Positions 45,707 to 52,883 of a stretch of DNA of 64,000 bases are shown here, piece after piece. Within the stretch, counting starts at the first letter, position 1; every line of letters starts with the position of its first letter. The stretch is taken from positions 1 through 64,000 of the forward strand of contig WGLX01000010.1 in the NCBI GenBank assembly GCA_016125355.1. Direction: 5' to 3'. The notes beneath the pieces were generated by a model. That model did no database searches. It was given only the letters and a program-made list of their open reading frames with translations, and was not told the DNA's origin. Made by a program: the position numbers and the translations under genes. Origin of the DNA: Actinomycetales bacterium. Lineage in GTDB: Bacteria > Actinomycetota > Actinomycetes > S36-B12.

Positions 45707-48304
45707 TTGCGGTCGGTCGGGCGGGACCTGCGCGACCTGGTCGTGTGGGCGGTGCTGGCCACGCTCCTCGTCGTCCTCCTGGGGCCGCTCATCCGGTCAC
45801 CGGAGGGCGTGGCCATCACCTGGCTGAGCGGAGGCCTCGCCGCCGGCCTGCTGATCCAGCTGCCGCGTCGCCGCTGGTGGCCGCTCCTCCTCGTGCTGGC
45901 CGCGGCGTCGGCCACCACGTATGCCATGCTCGCCGTCCCCACGCCCCTGCTGAGCGTGCAGGTGGCCGCCGACCTGGTGGCCGTCACGGCCTTCGCCGTG
46001 GTCATCAGGAACCGGCGGCGGGCGCTGTCCGGCCTCGGGGCCGATGTCCCGTGGGTGGCCTTCGCCGCGCTGGGCGCCGCCGCCATCCGTGCGGCCCCGT
46101 TCCTCATCGTCACGACGGTTCGCGCGGACTACCTGCCCCGGTACATGGCGACCGCGATCGTCGAGGTGGGACTGGCGACCGTGGTCGGCCTCATCGCCGG
46201 AACCCGTCCCGTCCTCGGGCTGGCGCAGTGGCCTCGTGAGGGCGGCTACCTGAGCAGGCACCGCGAGCAGCTGCTGGGGACGGCCGTCCTCGGCATGTTG
46301 CTCGTCCTGATCTTCCTGAGCCCGTTCGGCACCGCAGTTCCCGGGGCGCAGTTCCTCATTCTTCCGATCCTGCTCGCCGCCGCCGTGCGCTACCCGATCC
46401 CGCTGACGGCGACGTTCACAGGGCTGTCCGTCCTGGTCATGTCGGCGTCGGCGGCAGCGGGAGTGGGCGCCTACGACTTCGGTGGCTCCCCGACGGCGGA
46501 GGAGATCTTCGCGACCCAGATGTACATGCTGGTCGTCACGGTGTCCGTCTTCGTGCTCGCGTCAGTCGTCGGCGAGCGCCGGCACGCACAGCACGAGGTC
46601 GCCCACTCGTCGACCCTGCTCGCTGCCGTCTTCCGCGAGTCGCCCGTTCCGGCCGCGTGGCTGACCGTCACTCAGGACGGATACCCGGTGATCCGCGAGG
46701 CGAACCCGGTGTTCCTCGGCCTGGTCGGCCTGAGCGGCGAGGAGGTGAGCGGGGTCCGCCTGTCCAGCCTGCTTAGTCCGTCCCACCCCATCGACATGAC
46801 GATGCTCGAGTCGGGACGGGACCTGCAGGCCTTCGGTCCGGACGGCACCGTGCGCTGGCTCCGTCCGACCGTCTCGCGCCGGTTCCAGGATCCGGACTCG
46901 ATCGGGAACGGCCAGTTCGACGAGTTCACCGTGCTGGTCCTCGAGGACGTGACCGCGGACCGGGTCTCCGAGGAGCTGCTGCGCCAGCAGGCGCGGCGGG
47001 ACAGCCTCACCGGCCTGCCCAACCGGGCCGCCCTGGTCGAGCGGCTCGATGAGGCCATCGACGGCGCGCGGCCGCGGGAGCCGGTCGGCCTGCTGATCGT
47101 GGACATCGACGACCTCAAGGTGGTCAACAACGCCCTCGGGCACCTGGCCGGCGACCAGCTGATCGTGCAGATGGCGGAGCGCTTCGAGGACACCATCGCC
47201 CCGCGCGACTTCCTGGTCCGCACGGGCGGCGACGAGTTCGCGGTCCTGCGTCCGGTGCCGCGAGCCGACGAGACGCTCGACGACCTCGCAGCACGCCTGC
47301 TGCGGTGCGTTGAGGAGCCCTTCACCATCGACGGGCAGTCGGTGCCCGTGTCCGTCAGCATCGGCGCCGCCGAGTCGGACCACTTCACCGAGCTCCCCGG
47401 GGACCTGCTGCGCAGCGCGGACATCGCCCTCCAGCGGGCGAAGCACGAGGGCCGGCACCAGGCCGCCCGCTTCCAGCCGGGTGAGGATCGCTCGGCACGG
47501 GAGCGGATGGGCTTCGAGCACCTCCTGCGTCGGGCACTCGACGAGGAGGAGCTGGTCTGCCTCTTCCAGCCCATCGTCCTGTGCAAGACGCGGCGGGTCG
47601 TGGCCGCGGAGACACTGGTGCGGCTTCGCGACGATGAGGGCAAGCTGGTGCCCCCGTCCGCGTTCCTGCCTCTCGCGGCGGAACTCGGCCTTCTCGGCAC
47701 GCTGACCGATCAGGTCCTGCGGGCAGCCTGCGTGGCCGCTCGCACCTGGCGCGACAGCGGCCACGACATCCGGGTCGCGTTCAACGCCCCGCCGCAGTGG
47801 CTCAACTCAGCGGCCCTGGGCACGGTCGACCGGCTGACCGCCGAGTTCGCCATCCCGATGTCGGTCCTCACCGTGGAGGTCACGGAGGAGGAGACACTGA
47901 GCGCCGGTCGTCAGGCCATCGAGACCCTCACCGAGCTGCGCGCCCGGGGTATGCACGTGGCGATCGACGATTTCGGCACCGGATACGCCGGCCTCGACTC
48001 CTTCCGCAGTGTCCCGGCCAACATCGTGAAGGTCGACCGCTCGTTCATCGACGAGATGCTGCGCAACGACGAGGACTACGAACTGGTGCGTTCGATGCTC
48101 GACCTGATCTACCGCTTCGGCAAGCTCGCGGTCGCGGAGGGCGTCGAGGGCGAAGACCAGCTGCAGGCGCTGCGGGCCATGGGCTGCGAGTACGCCCAGG
48201 GCTTCCACCTCTCGGTGCCGGTGCCCCTCGACGAGTTCCCCGTCGGCGAGGTCCTGCCGCGCCAGGCCGGGCAGCCCACGCTGCCCGTCAGCCTGCCAGG
48301 GTGA
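45707..48304 (+). CDS. Membrane PAS-GGDEF-EAL protein, both catalytic motifs intact
   Basis: 865 residues from TTG at 45707 (GAGGG 10 nt upstream). An ATG at 45551 in the same frame would overlap the divergent glycosyltransferase gene and adds only low-complexity residues. The N-terminal 290 residues form about eight membrane helices, MASE1-like. A PAS-type segment (TVTQDGYPVIREANPVFLGL) precedes GGDEF with RTGGDEFAVL. The EAL domain keeps ETL (AAETLVRL), the Asn in AFNAPP, EVTEEE, IDDFGTGYAG, KVDRSF, AEGVEGE and AQGFHLS. It can in principle make and break cyclic di-GMP. Confidence 0.9.
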   Translation: MRSVGRDLRDLVVWAVLATLLVVLLGPLIRSPEGVAITWLSGGLAAGLLIQLPRRRWWPLLLVLAAASATTYAMLAVPTPLLSVQVAADLVAVTAFAVVIRNRRRALSGLGADVPWVAFAALGAAAIRAAPFLIVTTVRADYLPRYMATAIVEVGLATVVGLIAGTRPVLGLAQWPREGGYLSRHREQLLGTAVLGMLLVLIFLSPFGTAVPGAQFLILPILLAAAVRYPIPLTATFTGLSVLVMSASAAAGVGAYDFGGSPTAEEIFATQMYMLVVTVSVFVLASVVGERRHAQHEVAHSSTLLAAVFRESPVPAAWLTVTQDGYPVIREANPVFLGLVGLSGEEVSGVRLSSLLSPSHPIDMTMLESGRDLQAFGPDGTVRWLRPTVSRRFQDPDSIGNGQFDEFTVLVLEDVTADRVSEELLRQQARRDSLTGLPNRAALVERLDEAIDGARPREPVGLLIVDIDDLKVVNNALGHLAGDQLIVQMAERFEDTIAPRDFLVRTGGDEFAVLRPVPRADETLDDLAARLLRCVEEPFTIDGQSVPVSVSIGAAESDHFTELPGDLLRSADIALQRAKHEGRHQAARFQPGEDRSARERMGFEHLLRRALDEEELVCLFQPIVLCKTRRVVAAETLVRLRDDEGKLVPPSAFLPLAAELGLLGTLTDQVLRAACVAARTWRDSGHDIRVAFNAPPQWLNSAALGTVDRLTAEFAIPMSVLTVEVTEEETLSAGRQAIETLTELRARGMHVAIDDFGTGYAGLDSFRSVPANIVKVDRSFIDEMLRNDEDYELVRSMLDLIYRFGKLAVAEGVEGEDQLQALRAMGCEYAQGFHLSVPVPLDEFPVGEVLPRQAGQPTLPVSLPG

Positions 48305-48578
48305 CGACCAGGGCGATCACCGCGAAGGCGATCGCGATCTCGACGACGACGACCCCGATTGCCGCGATGCGCAGGGGAGCCCGGTACTCGCCCGGGGCGA
48401 TACGCCAGGCACGCCGGATGACGGCCGGCAGCTTCGTCGCCTCGCGCGTGGGGTCCCCGGACGGGTCCCGCTGGGACCAGTAGTTGCGCTCCGAGCTGAG
48501 GCCGAGGACGGCGAAGACCACGCCGAACAGGGCCAGCACGATGGCGATGATCCAGAGGGTCAATGCGGCGATGGACAC
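48288..48578 (-). CDS. Small membrane protein, two helices
   Basis: 96 residues. Helix 1 is TLWIIAIVLALFGVVFAVLG (about 7-26) and helix 2 is IAAIGVVVVEIAIAFAVIAL (about 72-91). The cytoplasmic-looking middle is charged and contains SSERNYWSQRDPSG. It overlaps the 3' end of the c-di-GMP gene by 17 bp. Unknown function; it is supported by membrane-like composition and a separated, divergent start next to the polymerase gene. Confidence 0.65.
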   Translation of the reverse strand: MSIAALTLWIIAIVLALFGVVFAVLGLSSERNYWSQRDPSGDPTREATKLPAVIRRAWRIAPGEYRAPLRIAAIGVVVVEIAIAFAVIALVVTLAG

Positions 48579-48610
48579 GCGCAGACCCTATCCAGCGCTA
48601 CCGTGAGCCG

Positions 48611-49633
48611 GTGGCCGCCTCCTCGCATGGCTCGCCGGTGTCGGTCGACGCCGGTGGCGTGAGCGTCCGGCTGACCAGCCCTGAGCGCGAGATGTTCCCG
48701 GGGATCACCAAGCGCAAGGTGCTCGACTACTACCTGTCCGTGGCCGGCCCCATGGTCGCCCAGGTCGGCGACCGACCCACGGCCCTGGAGAGGTGGCCCG
48801 ATGGCGTCGGCGACGAGCGTGAGCACTTCTTCCAGAAGCACCTTCCCAAGTCCACTCCCGACTACGTGAGCGGGCTCTCCGTGCGGTTCCCGAGCGGACG
48901 GCGCGGGACGATCCTCAACCCGGACTCCGCGGCCGTCATCGCCTGGGCCGTACAGATGAGCGCGATCACCTTCCACGCCTGGCCGGTTCGGGCGCCGAGC
49001 CTGGACAAGCCGGACCAGCTGCGCATCGACCTCGATCCGTCGCCGGGCCGCGGGTGGAGGGACGTGCTGGACGTCGCCCTGATGTGCCGGGAGCTCCTCT
49101 CCGAATGGGAGTGGCCCTCGTATGTGAAGACCAGTGGCAGCCGCGGGGTGCACATTTTCATCCCGATCCGACCGGATCACTCCTTCATCAACGTACGGCA
49201 CGCCGCAATCGTCGTCGGACGTGAGCTGGAGCGGCGCAGCCCCGATCTGGTCACCACGTCGTGGTGGAAGGAGGAGAGGGGCGAGCGGGTGTTCATCGAC
49301 TACAACCAGAATGCGCAGGACCGGCTCATGGCTTCTGCGTACTCGCTGCGGCCGAAGCCGGATGCGACGGTGTCGATGCCCGTCGAATGGGACGATCTGC
49401 CGGACGTCGACCCGCACGACTTCACGTTGCGCACCGTGCCCGCCCTCGTGCGTGCGCGTGCCCGCGATCCGTGGTCCGGCATGCAGGAAGCCGCGGTGAG
49501 CCTGGAACCAGCCCTCGAGCGGTGGGAGCGCGGCGTTCGCGAGGGACTCCCAGAACTGCCCTACCCGCCGGACTTCCCCAAGATGCCGGGCGAGCCGCCG
49601 CGCGTGCAGCCGAGCAGGGCTAGGACGGACTGA
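48611..49633 (+). CDS. Stand-alone LigD-type primase-polymerase
   Basis: 340 residues from GTG at 48611. The archaeo-eukaryotic primase fold of LigD polymerase domains: REMFPGITKRKVLDYYLSVA, then FFQKHLPK, the metal Asp pair in LRIDLDPSPG (D140, D142), the His in SGSRGVHIFIPI (H181) and the third Asp in ERVFIDYNQNAQDRL (D230). It lacks ligase and nuclease domains. In mycobacteria such lone polymerases (PrimPol/Pol domain proteins) act in end joining or repair synthesis. It converges on a ligase gene with a 14-bp overlap. No ku gene is in the window. Confidence 0.9.
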   Translation: MAASSHGSPVSVDAGGVSVRLTSPEREMFPGITKRKVLDYYLSVAGPMVAQVGDRPTALERWPDGVGDEREHFFQKHLPKSTPDYVSGLSVRFPSGRRGTILNPDSAAVIAWAVQMSAITFHAWPVRAPSLDKPDQLRIDLDPSPGRGWRDVLDVALMCRELLSEWEWPSYVKTSGSRGVHIFIPIRPDHSFINVRHAAIVVGRELERRSPDLVTTSWWKEERGERVFIDYNQNAQDRLMASAYSLRPKPDATVSMPVEWDDLPDVDPHDFTLRTVPALVRARARDPWSGMQEAAVSLEPALERWERGVREGLPELPYPPDFPKMPGEPPRVQPSRARTD

Positions 49634-50708
49634 GCAGCCCCGAGATGCTCGCGGCGGGCGGAACCTCGAGCTGGTCGAAGCCGCAGGTGGTCGGACCACG
49701 GTCGGGCCGCCAGCGTGCGAACGACACGCCGTGGCGAAAGCGGTCGCCCTCCATCTGGTCGTACTCGACCTCGGCGACGAGTTCAGGGCGCAACGCCACC
49801 CACGGCTGTTCCTTCTTCCACCGGTTGGCGGTACCGGGGATGCGGATCCCCGACGTTCCGCGCCACGGATGAGGCTCGTCCTCCGCCGACGCCAGGGGGG
49901 CGAGCAGGTCGACCAGCTCCCGACGCTTCTTGGCGGTGAACGCTGAGGCACCTCCCACGTAGTGCAGGCGCCCGCCTTCGTCGTAGAGGCCCAGCAGCAG
50001 GCTGCCGACGATGGGCTCGCCCTCAGGCCCGGGCTTCGTGTACGCGCGCCAGCCAGCCACCACCACATCGGCAGACCGCAGATGCTTGACCTTCCCCTGG
50101 GCCCGCTTGCCGGGGAGGTACGGATCAGCGACGGGCTTCACGATGAGCCCGTCCACTCCGGCGCTCTCGTAGCCCACGAACCACGACTCCGCGACGGCCC
50201 GATCGATGGTGTTCGGGGTGAGCAGGATCGGCGGCTCCCAGGAGGAGGCAAGCGTCTCGAGGACGGAACGACGCGATCCGAACGCCTCGCTGGTGAGATC
50301 CCCCTCTGACCACAACGCGTCGAACAGCAACAGCGTCGCGGGGTACTCGGCGGCGAGGCGGGCGATGTTGGATCCCTCCGCCTCCGACCGAGGACGCAGG
50401 CGGGAGGACAGCACCCCGAAGTCGAGCCGCCCGTCGTGCTGGATCACGATCTCGCCGTCGAGCACGGTTCCGCGTGGCACCTGGCCCCGAATCGCAGCCA
50501 CCACCTCGGGAAAGGCATAGGCGAGGTCGACGATCTCGTCGGCGGACTTGGAGCGTCCACGTCCCTGCAGCACGACCTCCCCCTGCTCGTCGACGAAGAC
50601 AAGGCAGCGGAAGCCATCCCACTTGGGCTCGAAGGAGATGCCCGGCTCGTCCGGGAGCGTGCTGCCGAGCGGGGCGGCGAGCATGGGCTCGATGGGCGGG
50701 GTGAGCAT
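49620..50708 (-). CDS. ATP-dependent DNA ligase (LigC-like)
   Basis: 362 residues, the size of mycobacterial LigC. The adenylated Lys is K29 in FEPKWDGFRCLV, then motif III LDGEIVI, motif IV GVDGLIVKP and motif V GKVKHLRSADVVV. The C-terminal OB fold contains VGSLLLGLYDEGGRLHYVGG. It seals nicks with ATP, and in mycobacteria LigC supports repair when the main ligase cannot. It shares the divergent/convergent block with the polymerase gene and abuts the RibD-like gene on the same strand (50708). Confidence 0.92.
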   Translation of the reverse strand: MLTPPIEPMLAAPLGSTLPDEPGISFEPKWDGFRCLVFVDEQGEVVLQGRGRSKSADEIVDLAYAFPEVVAAIRGQVPRGTVLDGEIVIQHDGRLDFGVLSSRLRPRSEAEGSNIARLAAEYPATLLLFDALWSEGDLTSEAFGSRRSVLETLASSWEPPILLTPNTIDRAVAESWFVGYESAGVDGLIVKPVADPYLPGKRAQGKVKHLRSADVVVAGWRAYTKPGPEGEPIVGSLLLGLYDEGGRLHYVGGASAFTAKKRRELVDLLAPLASAEDEPHPWRGTSGIRIPGTANRWKKEQPWVALRPELVAEVEYDQMEGDRFRHGVSFARWRPDRGPTTCGFDQLEVPPAASISGLLSPS

Positions 50709-51361
50709 CAGCCGCGCTCCAGCGTCAGGAAGACCGTGTCGTCGTCACGCTGCACGTCGACCACGTTGAGCCGTCGTGGCTCCCATCCGGGAACCGAGAT
50801 CAGGTGGTCGCGCGCCTCACCGCCGTGCAGAAGTGGCGTCACGGACAGCAGCAGCTGATCGATGAGATCGTCCGTAAGAAGGTCGGCCAGCAGGTGCGGG
50901 CCGCCTTCGCACTGGACGCGCGTCAGCCCGCGGCCGGCCAGGGCGTCGAGCGCGACAGTGAGGTCGACCGAATCGACACCGCAGCCGATGACGTCCGCCG
51001 CGGAGCGCAGGTCATCGCTGGCGGTGGCAGCCGAGTGCTCCGAGGTGACGACCACGGGCCGAGGGTGCTCGGGGCCCCGTTCGCTGAACATGCGCAACGA
51101 CATCGGCAGGTCGAGGCTGTTGGTCACGACCGCGATGACCTTGCGGGACGGCCGGTAGTCCTCCGCACGGATGGTGCCCGCACCGACGAGCAGCACGTCC
51201 GGCGCAGAGCGCAGCGCGGAGAACCAGCGTTGGTCGGCAGCGCTGCTGATGGAACGGGAGCCGCCGTCCTCACCGCGCACGACGCCATCGAGGGTCGTCG
51301 CCATGACGGCGCGGACCCACCGTCTGCCCGGGGGGAAGTCGGGCACGCGGAGCGGCTGCAT
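50708..51361 (-). CDS. RibD C-terminal/dihydrofolate-reductase-fold protein
   Basis: 217 residues from ATG at 51361. The family pattern is VRAVMATTLDGVVRGEDGGS, then ALRSAPDVLLVGAGTIRAEDY and a late VQCEGGPHLLADLLTDDLID. This is the reductase domain of RibD without the deaminase, as found in many actinobacterial pyrimidine reductases of riboflavin or coenzyme F420 related families. The NADPH-binding residues look kept. It may be transcribed with the ligase (adjacent, same strand). Confidence 0.85.
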   Translation of the reverse strand: MQPLRVPDFPPGRRWVRAVMATTLDGVVRGEDGGSRSISSAADQRWFSALRSAPDVLLVGAGTIRAEDYRPSRKVIAVVTNSLDLPMSLRMFSERGPEHPRPVVVTSEHSAATASDDLRSAADVIGCGVDSVDLTVALDALAGRGLTRVQCEGGPHLLADLLTDDLIDQLLLSVTPLLHGGEARDHLISVPGWEPRRLNVVDVQRDDDTVFLTLERG

Positions 51362-51392
51362 GCCTCGATCGTCGCATGAATAGAGTCGCGCT

Positions 51393-52409
51393 GTGCCCCA
51401 GTCGCTGACCGCCCGCCATCCCGAGCTGTCAGTGGCCAGCCTCCTCGACGAGTTCGTCCCCCCGCCGCACTTCGCGGGAGTCAGCTTCGAGTCGTATGTG
51501 CCGGACCCCCATGAGCCGACGCAGCGGGCGGCGCTCGAGGCCCTCCAGGTGTTCGCACACCGGGTCGGTGCTCCGCCACCCAAGCGCTCTCTGTTCCGGC
51601 GCGCGGCGCCCCCGGAGGGGCGGGCCGGCGTCTACCTCGACGGCGGCTTCGGCGTCGGGAAGACCCACCTACTGGCCTCGCTGTGGCGAGCCGTGCCGGG
51701 TCCTGCGCGTTTCGGGACTTTCGTGGAGTACACCAATCTCGTGGGTGCGCTCGGGTTCCGCGCTGCCGTGGACGCGCTGAAGGCCAACAAGCTGGTGTGC
51801 ATCGACGAGTTCGAGCTCGACGACCCCGGCGACACCGTGCTCATGTCCACCCTCCTCGGCGAGCTCGTCGACTCCGGCGTGATGCTCGCCGCGACGTCCA
51901 ACACGCTCCCGGACCGGCTGGGGGAGGGACGGTTCGCGGCGGAGGACTTCCTGCGGGAGATCCAGGGCCTGTCGGCGCACTTCGACGTCCTGCGCATCGA
52001 CGGCCCGGACTACCGGCACCGCGAGCAGGAGGTGGCCCCCGAGCCGCTTGCGGACGAGGACCTGCGACAGACCGCAGACCGGGTGCCGGGAGCCCACCTC
52101 GATCGCTTCGACGATGTGGTCGACCACCTCTCGACCGTCCACCCGTCGCGGTACGGAGCCCTGGTGGAGGGGATGAGCCTGCTCGCACTCACCGAGGTGC
52201 ACCCCGTGCGCGACCAGGCTCAGGCCCTTCGCCTGGTGGTGCTGGTGGACCGGTTGTACGACCGGGACATCCCGGTGATCTCGAGCGGCGTGCCCCTCGA
52301 TCGCGTGTTCACGGAGGACATGCTCAGGGGCGGGTATCGCAAGAAGTACTACCGCGCCATCTCGCGGCTGGTCTCCCTTGCGCGTGATGGCCAGTCGATG
52401 GTTGGGTGA
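51393..52409 (+). CDS. zapE: ZapE/AFG1-family ATPase
   Basis: 338 residues. Walker A YLDGGFGVGKTHLLASLW at about 81-98, Walker B LVCIDEFELDDPGD and a later ATSNTLPDRLGEG. The second half contains YRKKYYRAISRLVSL. ZapE helps constrict the division ring in Escherichia coli, and AFG1 acts in mitochondrial quality control; the actinobacterial role is untested. It starts at GTG 51393. The stop overlaps the small membrane protein start by GTGA. Confidence 0.9.
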   Translation: MPQSLTARHPELSVASLLDEFVPPPHFAGVSFESYVPDPHEPTQRAALEALQVFAHRVGAPPPKRSLFRRAAPPEGRAGVYLDGGFGVGKTHLLASLWRAVPGPARFGTFVEYTNLVGALGFRAAVDALKANKLVCIDEFELDDPGDTVLMSTLLGELVDSGVMLAATSNTLPDRLGEGRFAAEDFLREIQGLSAHFDVLRIDGPDYRHREQEVAPEPLADEDLRQTADRVPGAHLDRFDDVVDHLSTVHPSRYGALVEGMSLLALTEVHPVRDQAQALRLVVLVDRLYDRDIPVISSGVPLDRVFTEDMLRGGYRKKYYRAISRLVSLARDGQSMVG

Positions 52410-52678
52410 CGCGCATGGATCCCACGGGCATCATCAGTGCCATCTTCGCTGGCATCATCATCGGCCTCATCGCTCGCATCCTCGTGCCCAGCATGCAGCC
52501 GATCGGGTGCATCGTCACGATCATCATCGGCATCATCGGCGCCTTCGCCGGCATCTTCGTGGGTGACGCGTTCGGCTACGGGGACTCGTTCTGGCTGGTC
52601 TTCCTGACGCAGATCTTCATCGCCGTCGTGCTGGTTGCGATCACCGCTTTCCTGTTCCGGAAGAGCAACACCGGCTGA
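52406..52678 (+). CDS. GlsB/YeaQ/YmgE-family small membrane protein
   Basis: 90 residues, or 87 from the ATG at 52415. Three hydrophobic helices: GIISAIFAGIIIGLIARILV, the Gly/Ile-rich IVTIIIGIIGAFAGIFVG and FWLVFLTQIFIAVVLVAITA. It belongs to the transglycosylase-associated stress family found in many bacteria, with no known catalytic role. Coupled to zapE by a 4-bp overlap. Confidence 0.85.
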   Translation: MTRMDPTGIISAIFAGIIIGLIARILVPSMQPIGCIVTIIIGIIGAFAGIFVGDAFGYGDSFWLVFLTQIFIAVVLVAITAFLFRKSNTG

Positions 52679-52685
52679 TCGGATT

Positions 52686-52714
52686 TTGTCCCCGGATACC
52701 CCACGGGGTATAGT
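52686..52714 (+). promoter_or_regulatory. Promoter of the Cys-rich mini-protein
   Basis: -35 TTGTCC at 52686-52691, a 17-bp spacer and -10 TATAGT at 52709-52714. The spacer is almost filled by a palindrome that also covers the first bases of the -10. Confidence 0.6.
52696..52711. promoter_or_regulatory. CsoR/CstR-type operator-like palindrome
   Basis: ATACCCC, AC, GGGGTAT: a perfect 7-bp palindrome with a 2-bp centre. G-tract palindromes flanked by AT are the known operators of CsoR-family copper and persulfide sensors. It lies between -35 and -10 of the promoter in front of the 38-residue protein, an ideal place for repression. Confidence 0.6.
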
Positions 52715-52721
52715 TCGGGAG

Positions 52722-52742
52722 TCCGCGACACGGGGTCGCGGA
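52722..52742 (+). other. Hairpin in the 5' leader of the Cys-rich mini-protein
   Basis: The arms tccgcgac and gtcgcgga (8 bp, perfect) have the loop acggg. It lies between the promoter and the ribosome site (GGAGG, 52754-52758). It may protect the transcript or control translation. Confidence 0.5.
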
Positions 52743-52766
52743 TTCTGCTTTCCGGAGGACGTCAGT

Positions 52767-52883
52767 ATGTGCAGCCCCGCTCTGTGCCGTCAGTGCAACA
52801 AGGTCACGTACACCGGCTGCGGCCAGCATGTCGACCAGGTGCTCGCGCCTTACAGCCGCGAGGAGCGCTGCGAGTGTCGCTAG
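52767..52883 (+). CDS. 38-residue cysteine-rich protein, CGQHVDQ type
   Basis: The ATG at 52767 is 8 nt behind a perfect GGAGG. The protein has six Cys: MCSPALCRQC at the start, TGCGQHVDQVL in the middle and RCECR at the end. Short proteins with this Cys-x-x-Cys, W/YxGCGQHVDQ and Cys-x-Cys pattern occur in many actinobacteria and look like a zinc- or copper-binding mini ribbon. The promoter carries a CsoR-like palindrome, so metal or sulfur stress control is plausible. It is too short for routine gene finding. The stop overlaps the convergent permease gene by 4 bp. Confidence 0.8.
   Translation: MCSPALCRQCNKVTYTGCGQHVDQVLAPYSREERCECR

Noticed and set aside
51393..52409. ZapE-family ATPase as a DnaC/IstB-type mobile-element helper
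   Set aside because: The length, the EFELDDPGD Walker B context and the neighbouring chromosomal genes fit ZapE/AFG1; no transposase accompanies it.
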